DNA of 21,850 nt from Gammaproteobacteria bacterium (GTDB lineage: Bacteria > Pseudomonadota > Gammaproteobacteria > Thiohalomonadales > Thiohalomonadaceae). The DNA lies in the NCBI GenBank assembly GCA_026193675.1, contig JAPHSO010000330.1, forward strand, positions 1 through 21,850, given 5' to 3'. A program made the position numbers and the translations under genes. Under the pieces are notes generated by a model. It was given only the letters and a program-made list of their open reading frames with translations, made no database searches and was not told the origin of the DNA. Positions within the stretch are counted from its first letter, which is position 1, and every line of letters begins with the position of its first letter. Of this stretch, positions 1-5,449 are shown in pieces.

Positions 1-212
1 CGGGGCGAATCATCGGCGCGGGAATCGTTGGCCCCAATGCTGGTGAACTGATAGCCGAGGCGGTATTGGCCCTGGAGCTGGGAGCCGATGCTGAAGATAT
101 CAGCCTGACCATTCACCCACACCCGACACTCTCCGAGACGCTTGGGTTTGCGGCCGAAATTGTCGATGGCTCGATTACCGACATTATGCCTCCCAGGAAA
201 AAGCGCCAATAG
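1..212 (+). CDS. lpdA: Dihydrolipoyl dehydrogenase, C-terminal end (partial)
   Basis: This is the last 69 codons of a gene that begins before the window; the reading frame starts at base 3 and stops with TAG at 210-212. The residues match the C-terminal dimerisation domain of E3, the FAD-dependent enzyme that reoxidises lipoamide in the pyruvate and 2-oxoglutarate dehydrogenase complexes. The segment HPHPTLSE carries the family's catalytic His-Glu pair (HxxxxE), which acts across the dimer interface, and the preceding GAGIVGPNAGELI stretch is typical of the same domain. The protein ends in a short basic tail (PRKKRQ). FAD, NAD and redox-disulfide regions lie outside the window, so a close paralogue (for example mercuric reductase-like) is not formally excluded, but the HPHPTLSE signature favours LpdA. 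Confidence 0.88.
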   Translation, partial: GRIIGAGIVGPNAGELIAEAVLALELGADAEDISLTIHPHPTLSETLGFAAEIVDGSITDIMPPRKKRQ

Positions 213-227
213 AACAATCATCAAAAA

Positions 228-249
228 CACGGGTCGATCCTGGCCCGTG
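228..249. terminator. Hairpin after lpdA, weak terminator candidate
   Basis: CACGGGTC and GGCCCGTG can form an 8-bp stem (one G-T pair) around a GATCCT loop, 15 nt after the lpdA stop. No T-run follows on the plus strand. On the minus strand the stem is followed by TTTTTG, so the intrinsic-terminator geometry is better in that direction, although no minus-strand gene reads into it. It may act as a 3' end processing or Rho-assisted stop for lpdA. Confidence 0.35.
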
Positions 250-356
250 CACCCCATTGAGCTCTACATAGCTTTTAACCAGCACTGCCCTTAAACTAAC
301 TGTGAAATGCCTATCCCCCATCACCAAAAAATGAGATAACTTAGATCGCCCCACCC

Positions 357-2090
357 ATGCTACCTAAGAAAATATTAAATAGTGGTTTCACCTTTAGTGA
401 AAGTGAATCCAATCTGGAATTCAAATTTCGAGTCCTCAACTCAATTCTGTTCATCACTGCGCTCTTTACTCTGCTGATCGGACTGCTGGGTGATTATGGC
501 ATCAATGATATCGGTCAAATTCAACCCAAGGTCAATTACCTTCACTCAGTAATCTGTGTCATCCTGATCTTTCTGTTACGAATCAAGCGTGAACTATTCA
601 CTCTCACCGCGACCATTCTGGTTATCAGCTCTCTTGCCAGCTTTATATCTGTTCTCATCTTTGTAATTCATGATGAGTTCCGACTCATCTGGTTCTATCT
701 GGTGATCTACGTCACCTATGTACTACTAGGACCCAGAGCGGGGAGTTGGATGACCATTGCAGTTGTTGCATCAATTATTACCAGCGCCAATCTGTTTGAT
801 CTGAATCTCTCTAAAACCGCATTTTTTACAGCCGCCGTTGGTCTGTTTATCGCCAGCCTTTTCAATCGCTCCTATTCCATTGAAATGTCGACCAACGTCA
901 ATCGTCTCGACAAGGCCCTGGTAAAGGCAAAGCAGGCTAGTGATGCCAAGAGTCTGTTCCTGGCCAATATCAGCCATGAGATCCGGACCCCTCTCAATGG
1001 CATGCTCGGTATGGCCCAGGTGATACAGGGCACCAAACTGGATGATGAGCAGAAGCACTACCTTGAGACCTTTGAGCAATCGGGAAAGACTCTGCAGTTT
1101 CTGATTGATGAACTGCTAGATCTAGCCAAGATTGAATCGGGCACTTTGGCGCTCGATCCCAAGGCTTTTGATAGTTTTCGCTGGGTGATGGATATCCAGA
1201 TGGTGACCGAGCCGCTATTTGAGGAGAACGATGTCTCATTCACCACTGAGATTGGTAGCGAACTGCCAGAGCTGCTGTTTGGTGATTCACCACGCCTGAT
1301 GCAGGTGGTGATCAATCTGGTCTCTAACGCTGCAAAATTTACCCATCATGGCGAGGTCCGCCTTAAGATTGGCGGCAAACCGATCGATGAGAATCGCTTC
1401 AATCTACAGATCTCTGTTAGAGATAGCGGTATCGGCATCCCCAAAGATAGACTTCGGGAGATCTTCAACAGCTTTCAACAGCTCTCTTCCAACACCATCG
1501 CCAACAAGGGCGTCGGTCTCGGCCTTGCCATTAGTGAGCGACTGGTCTCGGCTATGGGTGGCAAACTTGATGTCAGCTCTACTGAGGGCGAGGGTAGCCA
1601 GTTCTGGTTTAGCATTGAGCTGCCGATCATCCGTGAAGCCGCGCCATCATCTGTCGCTACCAAACAGCACGATAACGATCAACAGTTGAGCATATTGCTG
1701 GTTGATGATGATGCCATCAATCGACTTGCCGCCAGCATGCTTCTAAAGCAGGCGGGGCACCTTGTCGAAATGGCTGCAGACGGAATGGATGCTATCGAAA
1801 AATTGAAAACCGGATCCTACGATGCGGTGCTGATGGATATTCACATGCCGATGATGGATGGAGTTGAGGCGACAAAATTGATTCGTGCCGACACAACCCA
1901 AAAGAATTGCCACATTCCAATTATCGGTGTGACCGCCAGTGTGATGAGCGACGAACGGAAACTCTATCTGGAGATCGGCATGGATGCGGTGGTGGAAAAG
2001 CCGATTATCTCTGAGAATCTATTGCAGACAATCTGGAACACCCTGGACCAACAGCAGGCTCAGAAGCGGGATCATCAGCCGGCCGATTGA
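357..2090 (+). CDS. Membrane-bound hybrid histidine kinase with C-terminal receiver
   Basis: This is a 577-residue hybrid sensor kinase. Residues 28-170 are hydrophobic and form about six membrane segments (roughly 30-45, 61-75, 83-104, 110-124, 129-147, 155-170) with almost no periplasmic domain, so the signal is probably sensed in or at the membrane. A short linker (180-200) leads to the HisKA dimerisation helix, with phospho-acceptor His207 in SHEIRTPLNG. The ATPase domain has an N box (N320/N324, VSNAAKFT), a G1 box (DSGIG from D356) and a G2 box (GVGLGL, 385-390). The receiver (about 444-563) has acidic residues D450-D452, phospho-acceptor D494 and K548. All catalytic residues are present, so it should autophosphorylate and pass phosphate to its own receiver. 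No HPt domain or DNA-binding output is visible. The ATG at 357 has no recognisable Shine-Dalgarno, but an in-frame stop shortly upstream prevents extension. The 3' end overlaps the convergent gene by 16 bp. The ligand is unknown. Confidence 0.9.
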   Translation: MLPKKILNSGFTFSESESNLEFKFRVLNSILFITALFTLLIGLLGDYGINDIGQIQPKVNYLHSVICVILIFLLRIKRELFTLTATILVISSLASFISVLIFVIHDEFRLIWFYLVIYVTYVLLGPRAGSWMTIAVVASIITSANLFDLNLSKTAFFTAAVGLFIASLFNRSYSIEMSTNVNRLDKALVKAKQASDAKSLFLANISHEIRTPLNGMLGMAQVIQGTKLDDEQKHYLETFEQSGKTLQFLIDELLDLAKIESGTLALDPKAFDSFRWVMDIQMVTEPLFEENDVSFTTEIGSELPELLFGDSPRLMQVVINLVSNAAKFTHHGEVRLKIGGKPIDENRFNLQISVRDSGIGIPKDRLREIFNSFQQLSSNTIANKGVGLGLAISERLVSAMGGKLDVSSTEGEGSQFWFSIELPIIREAAPSSVATKQHDNDQQLSILLVDDDAINRLAASMLLKQAGHLVEMAADGMDAIEKLKTGSYDAVLMDIHMPMMDGVEATKLIRADTTQKNCHIPIIGVTASVMSDERKLYLEIGMDAVVEKPIISENLLQTIWNTLDQQQAQKRDHQPAD

Positions 2091-2596
2091 TTGACCTCCT
2101 GCGGAGGAGGATAGCGGCGTAACATTCCAACAGGAACCCTGCCTCGACTGATCTGTTCCAGTGAGCTGGACTCCAGGACCAAAACAGCAAAAACCAGAAT
2201 CACCGTCGGCATCACACCAATACGGGTGAAGACCACCTGAAAGATCTCCGCCTTATCACCCTCTGCCATTAGCTGGGCCAAAGTAATAATCAGAGCTGTG
2301 AGCCCATAACCGATGAACAGGAGCCTGCCCCGCAGTAGCGCCTGGCGCCAGTTGACCATCACAAACCACTCCGTTATCGGATTAAATTGGCCTCCTCGCC
2401 AGTAGATATATCCAAATAGCAGGATCGAGAAAAGCACCGGTATCAACATTCCGAGCTGCCCGATATCTAGCGCAATCAAACCCACAGCAAGCAGAAGGTG
2501 AAAGATAGCCAAATTGAGCATAATCAGCTCATGGGGCTGGCGCGCTTTTTTACGACTGATCTCATCAATAGTAAAGCTCTGCGCTTCCATCATCAC
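2075..2596 (-). CDS. Unrecognised four-helix inner-membrane protein
   Basis: I do not recognise this 173-residue protein. It has four likely membrane helices at about 25-44, 48-66, 91-110 and 119-141. The N-terminal tail is charged and probably cytoplasmic (EISRKKAR), a basic loop lies between helices 2 and 3 (WRQALLRGR), and the C-terminal tail is proline-rich and basic (RRYPPPQ). Three consecutive ATG codons open the frame; GGAG lies 4 nt before the first and 7 nt before the second, so either may be used. The coding potential is supported by this ribosome binding site and the clean helix pattern. It is convergent with the histidine kinase gene and overlaps its 3' end by 16 bp, so a shared function cannot be inferred from co-transcription. 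No catalytic or metal-binding motif is visible. Confidence 0.7.
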   Translation of the reverse strand: MMMEAQSFTIDEISRKKARQPHELIMLNLAIFHLLLAVGLIALDIGQLGMLIPVLFSILLFGYIYWRGGQFNPITEWFVMVNWRQALLRGRLLFIGYGLTALIITLAQLMAEGDKAEIFQVVFTRIGVMPTVILVFAVLVLESSSLEQISRGRVPVGMLRRYPPPQEVNQSAG

Positions 2597-2687
2597 TCTC
2601 CGTTCTGTTGAAATGAGTCACATCAGCTTACACCTTTTCAACGTCTAATAGGGAGAGCTTATCTCAACATTTTAAGCCGATAACGGC

Positions 2688-2720
2688 AAAAAAATGAGCT
2701 CTGCTGTCAACACAACAGAG
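2688..2720 (-). terminator. Rho-independent terminator of the helix-hairpin-helix gene
   Basis: Read on the minus strand, CTCTGTTGT and ACAGCAGAG form a 9-bp stem (one G-T pair) around a GTTG loop (2699-2720). It is followed by CTCA and seven T residues (the A-run at 2688-2694). It lies about 35 bp after the stop at 2756 and separates that gene from the membrane protein gene downstream. Confidence 0.8.
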
Positions 2721-2755
2721 GCCTTTAGGAGTGACTTGATTCTATAGAGGTGATC

Positions 2756-3019
2756 TCAACTTGGATCCGTTAACAAAATATCCTGACGATTTTTTTCGAC
2801 GATTCGGTGACCCACTCCTCGCACCTTGCGCAGGTCATTTAAAGTTTGAAAGTCACCATATTCACTCCGGTACTTCACAATCTCTTCAGCACGTGCAATA
2901 CCCACGCCTCTGAGTGACGCAGCGATCAGTTTAGCATCGGCGGTATTGATATTTACGGGTGCGGCATTCACCGACAATGAACTGAGTAGTGCTGCAATAG
3001 CGAGCCATTTTTTCATCAT
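2756..3019 (-). CDS. Secreted ComEA-like helix-hairpin-helix protein
   Basis: This is an 87-residue protein with a classic signal peptide: MMKKW, a hydrophobic core, and a likely signal peptidase site after SVNA-A (about residue 20). The mature part is essentially one ComEA-type helix-hairpin-helix domain: VNINTADAKLIAASLRGVG is the first hairpin and LNDLRKVRGVGHRI the second, with the two glycine hairpins expected for non-specific binding to the DNA backbone. In naturally competent bacteria periplasmic ComEA captures incoming DNA; short stand-alone copies like this are common in gammaproteobacteria and some have no proven role in competence. GGGAGG sits 3 nt before the ATG, a strong ribosome binding site. 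The gene is monocistronic by layout, with its own terminator. A general periplasmic DNA-binding role is the safest call. Confidence 0.85.
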   Translation of the reverse strand: MMKKWLAIAALLSSLSVNAAPVNINTADAKLIAASLRGVGIARAEEIVKYRSEYGDFQTLNDLRKVRGVGHRIVEKNRQDILLTDPS

Positions 3020-3056
3020 ATTCCTCCCTGGATTCCTTGATGTTGTGGTTTTGATC

Positions 3057-3068
3057 TATATCGATATA
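3057..3068. promoter_or_regulatory. AT-rich palindrome in the leader of the helix-hairpin-helix gene
   Basis: TATATCGATATA is a perfect 12-bp palindrome 38 bp upstream of the helix-hairpin-helix start, followed by a related CCGATATT. On the minus strand the same DNA includes a TATAGAT that could be a -10 element. It could be an operator or only AT-rich promoter DNA; no known regulator is recognised. Confidence 0.25.
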
Positions 3069-3149
3069 TCCGATATTGAGCGTGATGCTAGCACCCTCTC
3101 CTATGTGTCGCAATAGTCCCTGTTAGCTGTAATCCGAACCGTACAGAGG

Positions 3150-4487
3150 TTAGATCACTAGCCCTACAACCGATGCGATCAGCAGACTCAGAAGCAGGTT
3201 GAGCACCATACCAACACGCATCATTTGCCGTTGCGGGATGTAGCCCGAACCAAACACAATGGCATTGGGCGGTGTCGCCACCGGCAACATAAAGGCGCAC
3301 GATGCACTGATGGCAATCATCACCGCCATGATGGTCGGTGAGAGCCCCATCGCTCCGGCGATCGAGACAAAGATCGGCACCAACAGTGCACTACTGGCGG
3401 TATTGCTCGCAACCTCGGTCAACATCACCACAAAGGCGGCAATCGCCAGTAGGAATAGAAACAGTGGTGCGTCATCAAGTAGCGTGGTGATCGACTCAGC
3501 CAGGAAGCTACTGGTTCCGGTTGTACTCAACAGGGCTGAGAGGGTCAGGCCGCCACCAAATAGCAGCAACACCCCCCAATCGGCAGACTGTTCAATCTCC
3601 TTCCAGCGCACCACCTTCACAGCGGTCAGCATAACGATGGCACCAATAGCCACCATCGAATCAAAGCCTTTGTCGATATTGAACAGTCCAGAGAGTGGCC
3701 GACTCAGGAGCCACAACAGCACGGTCATCATGAAGATCAAAAGAGTCAACCACTGTGCACGCTGCATCGGCTCGACAGCAGCTCGGTTCTCACTAAGACT
3801 CCCCAGATCTGGACGTAAGAGCCACCACAACACCCCAACCACCAGCGGAAACATCACCAATACAGTTGGCAGTCCGAACATCAACCACTCGGCAAAATTG
3901 ATTCCCACCGCAGCGGCTGCAATCGCATTGGGCGGGCTACCGACCAGTGTGCCAATGCCACCGATATTGGCGGAGTAGGCGATACCCAGCAACACAAACC
4001 AGTAGGTGTGCCGATTTTCTCGGTAGGGAGTATTTCCCAACAGTCCGAGGGCAAGCGGCAGCATCATTGCCGTTGTGGCGGTGTTGGAGATCCACATTGA
4101 GATGAATGCGGTGGTGGCAAACAGCAGCACCACACCAAGTTCCATCCGCCCCCTGGAGAGATGCATCACCAGCAGGGCAATACGCCTATCCAATCTCTGG
4201 CTCTTAAGGGCTGCCGCCAGCGCAAAGCCACCCAAGAAGAGGAAGATGATCGGATGGGCAAAATTGACCAGCGACTCGACCACTGTGAAGGTGCCGCTTA
4301 AAACGGTCAACAGCGGAATCAACAGCGCAGTGATGGTGATATGAAAGGTCTCAGTGACCCACAGGATGGTGATGGTCGCCAATATTGAGAGGCCAATCCT
4401 CAGCGGCAATTCCAGCGCCAATCCCCAGTAGAGCAGAGAACCTACAGTGATCGCCAGTAGCAGTGTCAGTAGCCTACGATTGGACAT
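3150..4487 (-). CDS. DASS/SLC13-family sodium-coupled anion transporter
   Basis: This is a 445-residue inner-membrane protein, hydrophobic along nearly its whole length, of the divalent anion:Na+ symporter (DASS, SLC13, CitM-like) family. Known members import dicarboxylates (succinate, malate), citrate, sulfate or tungstate with sodium. The two inverted repeats each carry the Ser-Asn-Thr substrate/sodium motif: SNTATT at 134-139 and SNTASS at 361-366. They also carry the Pro-rich re-entrant signatures GSPPNAIA (183-190) and ATPPNAIVFGSG (404-415); the last is the SLC13 signature. The length is normal for bacterial members. It starts 12 nt after the ychJ stop on the same strand and is probably co-transcribed with it. 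Substrate cannot be read from sequence; dicarboxylate or sulfate are the leading options. No terminator with a clear T-run was seen after the stop. Confidence 0.88.
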   Translation of the reverse strand: MSNRRLLTLLLAITVGSLLYWGLALELPLRIGLSILATITILWVTETFHITITALLIPLLTVLSGTFTVVESLVNFAHPIIFLFLGGFALAAALKSQRLDRRIALLVMHLSRGRMELGVVLLFATTAFISMWISNTATTAMMLPLALGLLGNTPYRENRHTYWFVLLGIAYSANIGGIGTLVGSPPNAIAAAAVGINFAEWLMFGLPTVLVMFPLVVGVLWWLLRPDLGSLSENRAAVEPMQRAQWLTLLIFMMTVLLWLLSRPLSGLFNIDKGFDSMVAIGAIVMLTAVKVVRWKEIEQSADWGVLLLFGGGLTLSALLSTTGTSSFLAESITTLLDDAPLFLFLLAIAAFVVMLTEVASNTASSALLVPIFVSIAGAMGLSPTIMAVMIAISASCAFMLPVATPPNAIVFGSGYIPQRQMMRVGMVLNLLLSLLIASVVGLVI

Positions 4488-4499
4488 CTCGTTCTCTTG

Positions 4500-4985
4500 T
4501 CAGCTACCACAACAACGCTTGTATTTCTTGCCGCTATCGCAGGGACAGGGGCTATTGCGTCCCACCTTCTGCCGGCCCTCATCAGGTAGCTGTACCCCAT
4601 CAAGATAGAGCCACGCGCCATCCTCACGAACAAATCGGCTCCGCTCAACCAGCTCACCAGGTTGACCCTCATGGGTGAAGCGGGCACGAAAGGTCACCTC
4701 TCCCTCCAGATCGTCCATGCCACCCTGACTCCGTTCAACTGTCAGCCCAACCCACTCAGTCGAATCGCTCTGAAGATCAAGGCTCTCCGGTCGTGTTGAA
4801 GGATGCCAGCTAGCGCTTAAGTATTCGGAATCTTTCAGTACAAATGCACTATAACGAGAGCGCATCAGCGCCTCTGCCGTGGGGGCCTTGCTGTTGCCAT
4901 GTATATAGCGGCCACAACAGGCTATGAAGATCTGTTTTGAGCCACATGGGCAGGGTCTCTCGTTAATGAGGCTGTCGTTTGTCAT
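4500..4985 (-). CDS. ychJ: YchJ family SEC-C motif protein
   Basis: This 161-residue protein of the YchJ (UPF0225) family matches the E. coli length (about 150). It is framed by two SEC-C zinc motifs: near the N-terminus CPCGSKQIFIACCG (C12, C14, C23, C24) and at the very C-terminus CPCDSGKKYKRCCG (C147, C149, C158, C159). The central domain is NTF2-like and includes the family's RSRYSAFVLKD segment (42-52). SEC-C motifs bind zinc and, in SecA, contact SecB and ribosomes; the role of YchJ itself is not established. The gene heads a probable two-gene transcript with the anion transporter. An AGG lies about 9 nt before the ATG as a modest ribosome binding site. No unusual features. Confidence 0.92.
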   Translation of the reverse strand: MTNDSLINERPCPCGSKQIFIACCGRYIHGNSKAPTAEALMRSRYSAFVLKDSEYLSASWHPSTRPESLDLQSDSTEWVGLTVERSQGGMDDLEGEVTFRARFTHEGQPGELVERSRFVREDGAWLYLDGVQLPDEGRQKVGRNSPCPCDSGKKYKRCCGS

Positions 4986-5161
4986 TTTGAAAGCCTATCA
5001 CTCCTCAATCCAATATGTGACTTTTAGGCAACAATATTTCACGTTGATTAGCTAGAGAGTGGGGCGCACCGCATCCAATGGCTTTGATCACCAGGTGCCG
5101 GCACCATTTGTGACGATAGATGAAGATAGAGATCGAATCTTTAATCCGTTACAGGATGAAT

Positions 5162-5186
5162 AAAAAATTTGCCCTCCCTGGCAAAT
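5162..5186 (-). terminator. Minus-strand intrinsic terminator without an assigned gene
   Basis: On the minus strand ATTTGCC and GGCAAAT form a perfect 7-bp stem around AGGGAG (5167-5186), followed by a T-run (A residues at 5162-5167). This polarity would stop a transcript coming from the tmcA side, where no conventional minus-strand gene exists, which suggests a small RNA or small mRNA from about 5330 downwards. Confidence 0.5.
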
Positions 5187-5242
5187 GAGTCATCCCGACT
5201 CAATGAAGATCACTGATTGCAGTTAATCAATTTAGATCAATA

Positions 5243-5256
5243 TTGAGAAAGATCAA
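5243..5256. promoter_or_regulatory. FNR/ANR-like site
   Basis: TTGAGAAAGATCAA matches the FNR-family consensus TTGATNNNNATCAA at nine of ten fixed positions. It is 194 bp before the chosen tmcA start and 257 bp before ychJ, not at a textbook distance for either gene, and it lies inside the candidate minus-strand transcript. The surrounding DNA is rich in ATCAA-like words, so chance is a real possibility. Confidence 0.25.
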
Positions 5257-5268
5257 GCGCTCTCGATC

Positions 5269-5325
5269 TCAACCATCAACTGATGCGAGCCAAGCGTATA
5301 TTGCCACGATAAGGATAGTCATCAT
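5269..5325 (-). CDS. Candidate small hydrophobic peptide (17-18 residues)
   Basis: A minus-strand ORF reads MMTILIVAIYAWLASVDG and stops with TGA. GGAGG (5328-5332) lies 5 nt before the second ATG, which is optimal spacing, and 2 nt before the first. The peptide is one hydrophobic stretch with an acidic end, as in small single-pass membrane peptides or some type I toxins. A terminator follows about 80 nt downstream. Against it: the ORF is very short, and the nearby TATAAT (5338-5343) would place transcription start at or inside the ribosome binding site, so another promoter would be needed. I recognise no family. Treat as a hypothesis. Confidence 0.25.
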   Translation of the reverse strand: MMTILIVAIYAWLASVDG

Positions 5326-5449
5326 CACCTCCGAAGCATTATAAAACCAATCAAAAATGCGACCGATGATGCCCATCGGGATAGATTGCTCTAATATCCC
5401 CTCTATGAATAGAGCTACCGACTCCTTTGAACCATCTCTAGAGAGCGCA

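Larger units (their letters stand above)
4986..5449. other. Non-coding stretch between divergent ychJ and tmcA
   Basis: This 464-bp stretch holds no conventional gene. It must contain the minus-strand promoter of ychJ and the plus-strand promoter of tmcA. In addition I see a minus-strand terminator (5162-5186), a short minus-strand ORF with a good ribosome binding site (5269-5325), an FNR-like sequence (5243-5256), and a perfect TATAAT on the minus strand (5338-5343). The part from 4986 to 5160 shows nothing I can name. The AT-rich half (5160-5356) differs in composition from the coding DNA on both sides. Confidence 0.6.

Noticed and set aside
3126..3149. Terminator after the anion transporter
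   Set aside because: CTGTA and TACAG can pair around a 10-nt loop, but the stem is only 5 bp and no T-run follows on the minus strand.
3259..3978. 239-codon plus-strand open frame
   Set aside because: It lies wholly antisense to the anion transporter, has low-complexity Ala/Thr/Ser/Ile composition typical of the reverse of a membrane-protein gene, and no ribosome binding site.
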